Source: Paenibacillus sp. JNUCC-31
Lineage (GTDB): Bacteria > Bacillota > Bacilli > Paenibacillales > Paenibacillaceae
Direction of reading: 5' to 3'
Length of the DNA stretch: 64,000 bases
Assembly: GCF_014844075.1 (NCBI RefSeq)
Contig: NZ_CP062165.1
Span: forward strand, 868,001 to 932,000
The notes under the pieces are model-generated. The model searched no databases. It was not told the DNA's origin and worked only from the letters and a program-made list of their open reading frames with translations. A program made the translations under genes and the position numbers. Position 1 is the stretch's first letter, and every line of letters begins with the position of its first letter. Positions 25,646-34,732 of the stretch are shown here, piece after piece.

Positions 25646-26551
25646 CTACTTCGTCTCCTCGCTCTTTCGAGCCAGCGGAATTCCGTTTTCCTTTGCATAC
25701 CATGCTTCATAATGATGCACCGCGACACCTGCAAAAGAGGAATGAGAAGCACCGAGATCAAACACTTTCTTCATTTCTTCGTCCATGTTGGTAATCGATT
25801 TACTAAAAAAGGTTAGATGATCACCTTCATGCGTGTCCGCCAGCTCGGCTCCAACCCATACTTTCTTGCCAAGCTCATCCGCTTCGTCCAGCTCTTCCTT
25901 CGATAGATCATACATCTGCTGACCACGATCCCGATAGGCCATAATGGCCACCGCATCAAAATGGTCGATCACCCAGCGGCTGAATGTACCTCCGCCTTCG
26001 CTTTCTGCCGATTCACGCGCATCCAGCCAGAATGGTATCGCAGCGCTCATGTACAATCCGGCGTCATCACCTGCTTGGGTCCACGCCTTCATGTTCTCGC
26101 TCCACTCTGCAATAACGCTGTCCTGCTCGTTCTCCCAGCGTTTTAGCTGATACGGTTCCACATCCAGTTGAACGCCCTCAAAACGTTCATTTTTGGCAGA
26201 AGCTGCATTATAGGTTCTTACTTTTTCAATAAAAGCAAGTCCCTCTTCCCGCTTCTCCGTATAGGCCCAGTCTGCATGACCGTTCAGGGCGTGCACCTCG
26301 ATCTCGGCCTGCCCGGCAGCCGCTATGAATTTGCGGTATGTCGCGTCTGGTACCTCATCCTGGATTTGCAGGAAAATAGTATCCACACCCTGCGCTTTGG
26401 AGAAGGAGATAATCTCCGGCGTCTGCTCGGCAATAATGGAAGCGTCCCACAGCCAGGTCGCTTTGTGTTCCTCATGTGAAAACCATTTGAGTAGCCAGGA
26501 CAGAAGAAGCAGGCAGAACAGCAGGGCCAATATGGCCCATTTTGCCTTCAT
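25646..26551 (-). CDS. Membrane-anchored TIM-barrel glycosidase-like protein
   Basis: This is a 301-residue protein with an N-terminal membrane anchor or signal (residues 5-24, LLFCLLLLSWLL). An extracellular domain with the pattern of an (alpha/beta)8 barrel follows. The segment FEGVQLDVEPYQL, with acidic residues at a strand end, resembles GH18-like or related glycosidase active sites. AIMAYRDRG further on is also typical of such barrels. The family is not pinned down. It is the last gene of a six-gene operon with a glycosyltransferase, so it may trim or release the polymer outside the cell (inference). Confidence 0.6.
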   Translation of the reverse strand: MKAKWAILALLFCLLLLSWLLKWFSHEEHKATWLWDASIIAEQTPEIISFSKAQGVDTIFLQIQDEVPDATYRKFIAAAGQAEIEVHALNGHADWAYTEKREEGLAFIEKVRTYNAASAKNERFEGVQLDVEPYQLKRWENEQDSVIAEWSENMKAWTQAGDDAGLYMSAAIPFWLDARESAESEGGGTFSRWVIDHFDAVAIMAYRDRGQQMYDLSKEELDEADELGKKVWVGAELADTHEGDHLTFFSKSITNMDEEMKKVFDLGASHSSFAGVAVHHYEAWYAKENGIPLARKSEETK

Positions 26552-26583
26552 CGACAGTTTGCCCCACTTGTTCGTTATATTCC

Positions 26584-27951
26584 TCAGACGAGCAACGCTT
26601 CACTTGGCTCAAGCACGGGGTGCTGTACCGAGTGACCAATCTTGTAAATGTGTGGATGTGTGTACGTTTTGAACGCATTACGTGTATCCAGAATCGGTAC
26701 ACCCATCTCGGCAATATCAAAGTAAGGCAAATCGCTGTGGTTGGTGATCAGCACGATGCAATCGTACTTTTTGAATTGCTCCAAGTTGAACACTTCGCTG
26801 TATACTGTCTCGCCATGCTTGTCCAGGAACGATTCAGCATGTGGATCATAATAGCTGACATTGGCTCCACCTTCCTTGAACAGCTCATAGACTTCCAGTC
26901 CCGGAGATTCACGCAAATCGGCAATATTCGGCTTGTATGACATACCGAGCAACAGAATGTTGGATTTACGTACCGATTTGGAGTACTCGTTCAGAATGGT
27001 TGACGTTTTGTTCAGTACATAATATGGCATGTTGTCGTTGGTGGACTGGGCCAGCTCAATGAACTTGCTGTAGAAACGGAATCCTTTGGCCTTCCAGGAC
27101 AGGTACATCGGATCCAGCGGGATGCAGTGGCCGCCGATGCCAGGGCCTGGATAGAAAGGCATGAAACCAAACGGCTTCGTCGCTGCCGCATCGATAACTT
27201 CCCAGATATCTATGCCCATTCGGTCGCACATCATCGCCATTTCATTGACAAAGGCAATGTTTACGCTGCGGAACGTATTTTCCAGCAGTTTGGACATTTC
27301 AGCCACTTTTGGCGAAGATACAGGTACAACCGTTTCAACGTATTTGCTGTACAATGCTGTTCCAAGCTTCAGGCAGGCTTCCGTTGTGCCCCCGATGACT
27401 TTCGGTGTATTAAACGTCGTGAATCGTCCGTTGGACGGGTCCACACGTTCAGGCGAGAAGCACAGGAAGTAGTCTTTGCCAGCTTCATGTCCGATCTTGT
27501 CCAGCTTTTGCTGAATCAGTTCTTCGGTTGTACCTGGGTAAGTGGTGCTCTCCAGCGTAATCAACATGCCTGGTTTCATGTGCAGTTTAATCTGATCCAC
27601 AACCGTCTCAATATAGGACGTATCCGGGTCCTGGTTTTCACTAAGCGGTGTAGGTACACAGATGCTCAACGCGTCGATCACACGCAGCATGCTGTAGTCT
27701 GTTGTAGGCTGAAAACGGCCGCTTTGCATCACTTTTTTCAATTCCTCAGACGAAATATCGTGAATATAGGAATCTCCCTGATAGATACTATCCACTTTGG
27801 ATGCATCCAGATCAATTCCGATTACCGTAAAACCCTGATTAACCATTTCCACCGCAAGTGGAAGTCCTACGTAACCGAGCCCGACCACGCCGAGCACCGC
27901 TTCTTTATTTTCAATCGCATTCAGTAATGTGTGGAATTGTTGATTCTCCAT
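26584..27951 (-). CDS. Nucleotide-sugar 6-dehydrogenase (UDP-GlcNAc/ManNAc type)
   Basis: This is a 455-residue NAD-dependent enzyme that oxidises C6 of a UDP-sugar to a uronic acid. The Rossmann motif GVVGLGYVGLPLA starts near residue 22. ESTTYPGTTEE, the FSPERVDPSNG segment and the catalytic Cys in GPGIGGHCIPLDP are intact. The sequence pattern is closer to the WbpA/WecC group acting on UDP-HexNAc than to UDP-glucose dehydrogenases such as TuaD. GGAGGG precedes the ATG. It would supply an acidic sugar for the glycosyltransferase of the same operon. Confidence 0.85.
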   Translation of the reverse strand: MENQQFHTLLNAIENKEAVLGVVGLGYVGLPLAVEMVNQGFTVIGIDLDASKVDSIYQGDSYIHDISSEELKKVMQSGRFQPTTDYSMLRVIDALSICVPTPLSENQDPDTSYIETVVDQIKLHMKPGMLITLESTTYPGTTEELIQQKLDKIGHEAGKDYFLCFSPERVDPSNGRFTTFNTPKVIGGTTEACLKLGTALYSKYVETVVPVSSPKVAEMSKLLENTFRSVNIAFVNEMAMMCDRMGIDIWEVIDAAATKPFGFMPFYPGPGIGGHCIPLDPMYLSWKAKGFRFYSKFIELAQSTNDNMPYYVLNKTSTILNEYSKSVRKSNILLLGMSYKPNIADLRESPGLEVYELFKEGGANVSYYDPHAESFLDKHGETVYSEVFNLEQFKKYDCIVLITNHSDLPYFDIAEMGVPILDTRNAFKTYTHPHIYKIGHSVQHPVLEPSEALLV

Positions 27952-28091
27952 TATATTCCCTCCAGGCAGCGTATTAGTTTGGTTGATGACGAATCCATTT
28001 GATAGATGTTTGTCTATAGATGTACTTGTCTGTCTAATCGAAATGATTAACGGATAAAAACTATTATTTCTCTTGGCTTTGCTCGTGGTGA

Positions 28092-28907
28092 TTAATGCAG
28101 GCAGCGCCGGATTCGGGCATCCAGCTCCACAGGTGAGAACGGCTTGGTCATATAATCATCGACTCCGCTGCGGAAGCATTGACTGATTGTCTGTTCAACA
28201 CGCTGTTCCGTCAACACGACGATTTTGGGAGGCTGCTCCACATCCAGGTTCTGGATATGTTGAATGAACGGCAGACCATCAATGCCATACAGATTCAATT
28301 CGGTCAGCACCAGATCGGGCGTGATTTTCTCAATCAGTTCCAGTGCAGCCAGTCCGTCCACCGCTTCATAGGTTTCGTACCCCTGCATCTTCAATCGCAA
28401 TTGCAGAAACTCGCGTATCGTCGGATCGTTATCCACAATCAAAATTCGTTCCGGCTCGTCTGCCGTCTGGTCCAGCGTGTAGATATGAATTTCCGACGGG
28501 TCTACCAGCTTCGCGGACTCAGCCATGTGCTGGATGGTTGCCTTGGAAGGACGCTCACCTGCCGGGAAACTTGCCAGCGTGATTTGCGGATCGGCACCAG
28601 GTACCGTCTGCTGCAATTCATGCTTGATGCGAAGTCCCTCATAATGAACCTCATCCAGTGTCAACCCTGGCAGCAGGACAGCAATCGCCTGTGTGGCTCC
28701 ATCCTCCCAGACCTGGAACCCAGACTCATTGGTCTGCTCCAGATGTGTCCTGACCTGCTGCACCGGCTGAGACTGCCCTGCACAATGGATGAACATTAAG
28801 CCGCATGTCTCGGCACCCGTTTCCTTCAATCCCTGTTCTACACTGCGGTACACATTAACGGCAGCCTCACGCTGCAATGTCGCCGTAATTGGCATGTTCT
28901 TTTCCAC
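28092..28907 (-). CDS. Atypical receiver-domain protein with altered phosphorylation site
   Basis: This is a 271-residue protein. Residues 1-145 form an alpha/beta domain that faintly resembles a degenerate GGDEF-type fold. Residues 153-271 are a response-regulator receiver domain. In the receiver, the acidic pair reads D159-N160. The phosphoacceptor position is Glu203 (DLVLTELNLYGIDG) where Asp is expected. The conserved Thr233 and Lys255 (TKPF) are present. There is no DNA-binding domain. It is co-transcribed with the exopolysaccharide genes and no kinase gene is nearby. It may act as a fixed-state regulator of the synthase. Start GTG 28907 or ATG 28895; the ribosome binding site allows either. 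Confidence 0.75.
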   Translation of the reverse strand: MEKNMPITATLQREAAVNVYRSVEQGLKETGAETCGLMFIHCAGQSQPVQQVRTHLEQTNESGFQVWEDGATQAIAVLLPGLTLDEVHYEGLRIKHELQQTVPGADPQITLASFPAGERPSKATIQHMAESAKLVDPSEIHIYTLDQTADEPERILIVDNDPTIREFLQLRLKMQGYETYEAVDGLAALELIEKITPDLVLTELNLYGIDGLPFIQHIQNLDVEQPPKIVVLTEQRVEQTISQCFRSGVDDYMTKPFSPVELDARIRRCLH

Positions 28908-28990
28908 CCTTCTCCTTCGGTTATCTATACAAGTTCAACTTAGTTGAACATCTATATGGTTTCTGCTGTATTACATTGATTACGCTGTGC

Positions 28991-30388
28991 CTAGGCTGCT
29001 TCGCTTGTCTTCTCTTCCTCGGACCAGCTTTGGCGTGTCATGGTACCCCATGAGTTGTTGTTTTGCATGAACTGGATATGCCCCTGCAATCTCCACAGCA
29101 CGCCGAGCTGATGATAGCCGACGAATTTCAGGGCAGAGTAGAACAGCATTTTGACCAGATCGGACAGCTTGTTATACCGCTTGAATGCAATTTCCTCGAG
29201 CACTAGGGCTCCCACACTCAGCAGATAACCACTCACAACGTTGAGCAATCCAAACAGAAGAAGTATCGGCCACTGGGTCATATCCATCAGTACATATCCC
29301 GTGAGAGCGAGAAGTCCGGTAATTCGGAAATACGGATTCAGCGCTTCAAAAAGGATATTGTATGGCATAGTCAGCATGCCCATGACTTTATATTTCGGGT
29401 TGAACAGCATGCCGCGGTTCTCGAGCATGTTCTTCAGATTTCCGCGTCCCCAGCGCTTGCGCTGACTGGACAAGATCCGGTAGGAATCCGGCGCCTGTGT
29501 CCAGCACACGGCTTCAGGGCAGAAGGCTACGCGGTATTTCAATTTGTTCTCCAGCATATAACGGTGAAGCTTGATAATAATGTTCATGTCTTCACCCGGA
29601 TATCCGTCCCGGTATCCACCAACCGCGATAACGGCATCCTTGCGGAACATGCCGAAGGCACCCGAGACGATAATCAGACCATTCATGTGACTCCACCCGA
29701 TCCGTCCGCCGAGAAAAGCTTTGAGATACTCGATGGACTGGAACATCGGCCAAATTTTGCGAGGCAGTGAAACGTCCTGCACTGCCCCGTTTTCGATTTT
29801 GCAACCATTCGCTATCCGTACATCCCCGCCAATCGCTACGGTCTCTTCGGGATTCTCCATATACATGCGTGCCATGCGGATCAGGGCATCCTTCTCCAGC
29901 AAAGAATCGGCATCAATGGAAGAGATCAGCGGATAATGGGACAGGTTGATTCCTGCGTTGAGAGAATCGGCCTTCCCGCCGTTCTCCTTGTCAATGACAT
30001 ACAGGTCCGGAAATTCCGGATTGTGATAGATCCCGCGAATCTTCTGACAGGCAATCTTGCCCCGAATCTTTGTGTCTGGTACCGGCTTCAGACGATATTC
30101 TTCCAGCAGCACCTTCAAGGTAGTATCGCTGGAGCCATCATTCACTACGATGACTTCATACGTTGGATAATTGAGCGTCATCAGACAGTTCACATTTTCG
30201 ATAATCGTCAGTTCCTCATTGTAAGCGGGCACCAGCAAGGAAACCGATGGCACCAGCTCCGAGCCTGACAACGTATTGTATTTGGAATACTGCGACCGTC
30301 TGAAGATCGTCCAAATGTTACGGAATGATAAGGCTAGAATGGAAAAATAGAGCGTATTTACGGCAACGACATAATAGATTGCCACCAT
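28991..30388 (-). CDS. Processive family-2 glycosyltransferase (PgaC/hyaluronan-synthase type)
   Basis: This is a 465-residue membrane glycosyltransferase. One N-terminal membrane segment precedes a cytoplasmic GT2 domain with VPAYNEE, VNDGSSD, the DAD motif (ISSIDADSLLEKDAL), GED (GYPGEDMN) and QRKRWGRG. The last is the Q-x-x-R-W signature of processive polymerases. Three or four C-terminal membrane segments follow (about 340-440). The family makes poly-N-acetylglucosamine, hyaluronan or related polymers and extrudes them. It lies between the HEAT-repeat and receiver genes of the same operon. The ribosome binding site is weak, so translation may be coupled to the upstream gene. Confidence 0.88.
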   Translation of the reverse strand: MVAIYYVVAVNTLYFSILALSFRNIWTIFRRSQYSKYNTLSGSELVPSVSLLVPAYNEELTIIENVNCLMTLNYPTYEVIVVNDGSSDTTLKVLLEEYRLKPVPDTKIRGKIACQKIRGIYHNPEFPDLYVIDKENGGKADSLNAGINLSHYPLISSIDADSLLEKDALIRMARMYMENPEETVAIGGDVRIANGCKIENGAVQDVSLPRKIWPMFQSIEYLKAFLGGRIGWSHMNGLIIVSGAFGMFRKDAVIAVGGYRDGYPGEDMNIIIKLHRYMLENKLKYRVAFCPEAVCWTQAPDSYRILSSQRKRWGRGNLKNMLENRGMLFNPKYKVMGMLTMPYNILFEALNPYFRITGLLALTGYVLMDMTQWPILLLFGLLNVVSGYLLSVGALVLEEIAFKRYNKLSDLVKMLFYSALKFVGYHQLGVLWRLQGHIQFMQNNNSWGTMTRQSWSEEEKTSEAA

Positions 30389-30410
30389 GCCGTAGATTAA
30401 CAGTAGATCT

Positions 30411-31622
30411 CTAAGCAGTGTAATCCCCTCCTACCGCAGCCACACCTGTACGTTTCTTGCTAATTGTCCGGTTCCCACGTACGGGACCGAAGTACCGATC
30501 ATACAGCAGCCTTTTTTTGTTATGTGCAATCATCTGGTCAACGGCTTTGTGGTCTGTTCCTGAGTGCTGCATCGTGCTCTCAATCTGTTGCATTGCAATT
30601 TCGCGTTCAGCACCTGTACCCTGCACGGCGGCCTGACACAAGGCTTCGAATCCCGGTTCGCCCAGCTTGCTCAGGCTCTCCGCACTGTTATAGCGTACGC
30701 CCCAGTCTTCATCACGCAGCGCTTTGCGCAGCAGTGGAATGCTGCCTGCCGCATGTTTTGAACCGAGCGCCTGAACCACTTCGGCACGGACCTCCGGGTC
30801 CGAATCCTGCATGAGCTTCAGAATGGTCTCGTCCTGAAGTGCCGGACTTGCGCTAAGATACAGCTTCACCGCTTCGGCACGCACATCCTGATGTTCTGCG
30901 CCAAGGAGTCTGTCGAGTGCAGGCATTACTTCGGGTACAGCCTGTCCCCACATTGCAACCAGTCCCACTTTGACAAAATCAGGATTACGATCTTCCAGCA
31001 ATTCAAGCAAAATTCTGCTGGTATCCAAACTGGTTTCGAGCAAAATATCTGCTGCCAGATGATGAATCGATTTTCCTTTGGTTAACAGCAGGGCAAGCAT
31101 GTCTTTCAGTTCACCCTGACGGGTGGTGCATCTGGCGATTGAACGACCAATCATAATCGCCATTGGGCCAGGCTTCTCATCCTTGAGCAATTCCATCAAA
31201 CCTGGAACGGCCTCTGGACAACGCATACCTCCCAATCGATAAGCTGCATCAATCTGGCGTCCGTAACGAATACGACTCAGTTCCTTCAGATCATGCTCTA
31301 CAAACCCGGCTTCACGGCAGAGCGCAATCAATTTGTTGCGATACTCTCCCTTGAACTGGTCAATCCATTCAATAAGCTTGCTCTGGATGACCCGACGCTC
31401 GAGCGGAGCCAGCTTCCCGGGTGGCAATCGGAGGAGGCTGTCCTCAGTCAGCGCCGTCTGCAGATACGTAAAGTAATCACGCTGCTTTAATTTATAAAAT
31501 TCAATCTTGCGCCGTTTGCCGTTGTGGGACATTTTCATGGCAAACAGCAGGATCACACCCACAGCGACGAGCGCTGTGCAGATGTATAAAAATAGATAAG
31601 CCAAAGCCAAATTCGGAAACAT
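30411..31622 (-). CDS. Membrane-anchored HEAT-repeat protein
   Basis: This is a 403-residue protein with one N-terminal membrane segment (about 7-29) and a basic cytoplasmic stretch. A run of HEAT-type helical repeats covers about 110-345 (for example DPEVRAEVVQALGS and DEDWGVRYNSAESLSKLG). Such repeats act as protein-binding scaffolds. AGGAGG lies 10 bases before the ATG. It is encoded immediately before the glycosyltransferase (22-base gap), so it is a good candidate for a synthase-associated scaffold. This is inferred from context. Confidence 0.8.
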   Translation of the reverse strand: MFPNLALAYLFLYICTALVAVGVILLFAMKMSHNGKRRKIEFYKLKQRDYFTYLQTALTEDSLLRLPPGKLAPLERRVIQSKLIEWIDQFKGEYRNKLIALCREAGFVEHDLKELSRIRYGRQIDAAYRLGGMRCPEAVPGLMELLKDEKPGPMAIMIGRSIARCTTRQGELKDMLALLLTKGKSIHHLAADILLETSLDTSRILLELLEDRNPDFVKVGLVAMWGQAVPEVMPALDRLLGAEHQDVRAEAVKLYLSASPALQDETILKLMQDSDPEVRAEVVQALGSKHAAGSIPLLRKALRDEDWGVRYNSAESLSKLGEPGFEALCQAAVQGTGAEREIAMQQIESTMQHSGTDHKAVDQMIAHNKKRLLYDRYFGPVRGNRTISKKRTGVAAVGGDYTA

Positions 31623-31648
31623 GTGAAAAGGTCCTCCTTTATACTCAT

Positions 31649-33874
31649 TTATTCGGTCTGAAAACTTGGAATTTGTTCATACCGTTTCTTCATTTCCCCG
31701 TAGCTCAGTTTCAGTCGCTCACTGTACTGTACCTGCTCCCAAGGCTGCCAGCTGTACACAGGCAATGTCTTCACATCCAGTGTCTTCTGTTCACCACCAG
31801 GCCAAGAGATATTGCCAGTAGAACGATCCATTAACCACGGAACCAGAGTCACACCCTTGACTGCGACAGTTTCGAATTCCCGTCCACCCTTCAGTGCTCC
31901 ATACTTGATCGCTTGCAGTGAACTTGGGTCACCGAATCCAAGCAGCATCCATGGAATACGCATCTCCACCTGATTTCCGTTATACTGCCAAGCGGTTAAC
32001 GAATCGGTATCAGACTGATCTGGAGCTGTCGTTCCCCGCTTCAATATACCGACCTTCTCATTCATGAACGGTTGGGCGGAACGGGTATCCGGTGGGGTCA
32101 TTCGCAGGCTGACCGCCAGATTCCATGGATGGAATGGATCTGCCGCGTTCTCTTGCTCCTCGGGCAGCATCCCGTAACCTTCCTTGCCATAGAGGCGTCG
32201 GTTAAAGTCATAATCCTTGGCGATCTCCACTTGTGATTCATCATCCTGTCCCAGTGTAATCACCGTTTCGAGCCCATCACTGAGCGTTCGATCCGGAAGT
32301 CTGGTGCCCGGCTGATTACCACCAGCCAGCGTATCCGTTCCGATGCGCAGCAAGGTCTGGTCCGGGTCAAAAGGTTGATCCAGCGTCATGCCAATGTACA
32401 GGTAGGCTTCATCATGGGTCATCTTCATTTCCTTGATGCCATCCACCTTGCCTTGCCAGAGAGTGACCTCTTCCTTCTTCAGCGCATTCCAGTCATCCAG
32501 CTTCCCGTCGATGGTCAACTGTTCCTGTTTACCCGGGTCCATGGCGAGCAGACCGAACATCTTTTCATTCGTGAGCACGTTCAGCCAGTAGGAGCGGCGA
32601 TCGGCCGGAATTTCCAGCGGCATCGTGTTCCAGGTTTTTTTGAACCATTCATCCTGCCACATGAACAAAATCGCTCCTGCATACCCTTCGTCATAAATAT
32701 CCTGAGTCAGCGATGCGTCGATCTCTCCTTGCTCTGCCTCGTTATGTCCCCCTTGATTGCGGCCTCCCATACCCAGATGGGAAATCCCAAGCGAAGACGG
32801 TACACCGTACTCTGTAACCATTACAGGCATATCGGAAAACTCGGCTTTGAGCTTGCGCAGATAGCTTTTGTACGTGTTGTACTTGCCGTTCTCATCCTTG
32901 ATGGTCTGGAGTGTCTGGTCCGTATGGAACAAGTCCGGGTAATAAGGGTACACATGGTATGCTGCAAAATATCCGCCCTGCCATTCTTGGGGTTGAATAT
33001 GTCGCGCATCCACACTCACCAAATCCTCTTCAAACAGCGGCTCGCCCGGATGATCCAGCACATCGGTGGTTACCCAATTGGTGAAGGTCATCGGATGCTC
33101 CCACCCATACTTCTTCTCCAATACGGCAGTATAGTCCAGCAGCTCCGCCAGCCAATTCTCGAATGGTGATGCATCCTGCGTCCCGGAAAAATGAACACCC
33201 TTGTACTGCGGCACATCCGGATGGCTTTCATTCGTGTTGTTCACCATCGAAGGGTCCCACTCGGTACCCACATGCCAAGCCATCAGGTATTTTCCAGCAT
33301 TCGTCTTGTATTTGCCGCTCGACTCTCCGGGTCTATCGGGAATGTCTGCATCCCCGTATACAGCGGATACCGCCTTCTCAATCTCTTGCTTGAACGTTTG
33401 TTCAATATCGTCAGCATAGGCATCCTGCTTCTCAATCAACTTTTCTTCCGGCGACCATATGCCCTGTATAAAATATAACGGTTGCTCCCGGCCGCGATTA
33501 TATTCGACTAATGCTGTGTAAAAGATTGGCTCATGTACCGTATACACCCGGATGACGTTGGCTCCCAGATCCTCTATCTGCTGGAACCACCGCAAGTAAT
33601 CCTCTTTGGTCAACGGGAATTCGCCCGGGTAATGTCCCGGTGAGGTTGCGCCCAGATTTACACCTTTGACGAACATCTCCCGCCACGTCCCATCGGGTCC
33701 GTATTCCATGAACCGGTCTCCATCAGTCTTGAATTTCATCTCCGTGCCGTTCTCCGCTGTGTACGTAACGAGCTGGGGCTGCATGTAGTGCCATCCGGCC
33801 AATATTCCGCCTGTCACTACGGCCGCTCCTGTCAACATCGTCAACAACCAGCGTCTTCGTCTTCGTCTGCTCAT
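31649..33874 (-). CDS. Exported TIM-barrel glycosidase-like protein with C-terminal CBM9-like domain
   Basis: This is a 741-residue protein. An Arg-rich N-terminus (MSRRRRRRW) and hydrophobic segment (11-28) act as export signal or anchor. Residues about 40-460 form a GH2/GH5-like (alpha/beta)8 domain, with likely catalytic Glu residues in WHVGTEWD and VTEYGVPSS. Residues 470-710 look like a beta-sandwich of the CBM9/DOMON type (TIDGKLDDWNAL, DEAYLYIGMTLDQP). It is the first gene of the operon. An extracellular hydrolase at the head of a synthase operon suggests processing of the exported polymer. Substrate unknown. Confidence 0.72.
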   Translation of the reverse strand: MSRRRRRRWLLTMLTGAAVVTGGILAGWHYMQPQLVTYTAENGTEMKFKTDGDRFMEYGPDGTWREMFVKGVNLGATSPGHYPGEFPLTKEDYLRWFQQIEDLGANVIRVYTVHEPIFYTALVEYNRGREQPLYFIQGIWSPEEKLIEKQDAYADDIEQTFKQEIEKAVSAVYGDADIPDRPGESSGKYKTNAGKYLMAWHVGTEWDPSMVNNTNESHPDVPQYKGVHFSGTQDASPFENWLAELLDYTAVLEKKYGWEHPMTFTNWVTTDVLDHPGEPLFEEDLVSVDARHIQPQEWQGGYFAAYHVYPYYPDLFHTDQTLQTIKDENGKYNTYKSYLRKLKAEFSDMPVMVTEYGVPSSLGISHLGMGGRNQGGHNEAEQGEIDASLTQDIYDEGYAGAILFMWQDEWFKKTWNTMPLEIPADRRSYWLNVLTNEKMFGLLAMDPGKQEQLTIDGKLDDWNALKKEEVTLWQGKVDGIKEMKMTHDEAYLYIGMTLDQPFDPDQTLLRIGTDTLAGGNQPGTRLPDRTLSDGLETVITLGQDDESQVEIAKDYDFNRRLYGKEGYGMLPEEQENAADPFHPWNLAVSLRMTPPDTRSAQPFMNEKVGILKRGTTAPDQSDTDSLTAWQYNGNQVEMRIPWMLLGFGDPSSLQAIKYGALKGGREFETVAVKGVTLVPWLMDRSTGNISWPGGEQKTLDVKTLPVYSWQPWEQVQYSERLKLSYGEMKKRYEQIPSFQTE

Positions 33875-34732
33875 GGCTCTTAATTGCTCACCTCTCTAGT
33901 ATGCATCCAGCTTCACCTGCAAATCTTAAATGACATGAAGTTCTGAGGGAATTCCGCTTCGGATGTCCGCTTTGGGTAGAGATGTCAGCGGTGTAGTTCT
34001 CACTATAGCTCTAAGACTCTGCATTTGTAACTAGGCTGATGGAAGCAAACATGAACTGCAACATTCTGCCCATAATTCGTAAAAAGCACCATCAACTTGC
34101 ATCCATGAGCCCTCTTGGCCTCTATGCTCCATGGACATGAATATTTGCCACTTTATCGTCCTCTTGAGGTTCTTCCAGCCTGGCACATCTCTACCCGTTA
34201 TTGTTATATGCAACGCGGATTACGAGATCTGTTTCCGCTTGAACGCTTACCCCATTAAACGCAAGGTAAATGTTAAAGTTGCGGACCTTTTTACAGTATT
34301 AACCATAAAGATTACAAAATTGATACTATAGTCCGATAACGCATCAGCGAAAATCCGCGTCCTATCAAGGTTTTCTGAAAAGTGCAGAAAATGAAAAAAG
34401 GACATCAGTCCCCCCCTATAGGACTGTGCCCATTTATATTACTTTTACACAAAGCCGAATGAACACCCAGTCATCACCCGGAAGTCACGGATCTCTTACA
34501 TGAAATGTAAAAAACTACATCTTATTTCCTAAATTTTGACTCTATTAGGTCTGTTCAATAATTGTGTCCAATTTGCAAAATAATTCCGGTTGCCGCATCT
34601 GACATTGTCATATATGCTTATAAAACAGGAACACTTGTTCCATACTGTAAATAAACTGTAAATAACACTCACTGAATGGATCCCATTTCCGTACAGAAGC
34701 AGCTGGATCATCTATAAAAGGAGAGAAGTACT
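33875..34732. other. Long divergent region between the EPS operon and the uvrX-type gene
   Basis: About 860 bases without a supported gene. Two frames of about 60 codons (34031-34213 minus, 34131-34331 plus) lack ribosome binding sites. Visible elements are a small hairpin (ttttctg/cagaaaa, about 34371-34391), an agtcc/ggact hairpin at about 34409-34425, and the LexA box at 34628-34641. The promoter of the EPS operon must lie here but was not resolved. Confidence 0.5.
34628..34641 (+). promoter_or_regulatory. LexA (SOS) box upstream of the uvrX-type gene
   Basis: ggaacacttgttcc is a perfect palindrome with the GAAC-N4-GTTC core of the Bacillus LexA/DinR operator. It lies about 90 bases before the polymerase start codon. 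Confidence 0.8.

Noticed and set aside
34031..34331. Two overlapping frames of about 60 codons on opposite strands
   Set aside because: No ribosome binding sites and no recognisable protein pattern.
33875..34500. A c-di-GMP riboswitch controlling the exopolysaccharide operon
   Set aside because: I looked for the conserved GEMM core on the minus strand and did not find it; only small simple hairpins are present.
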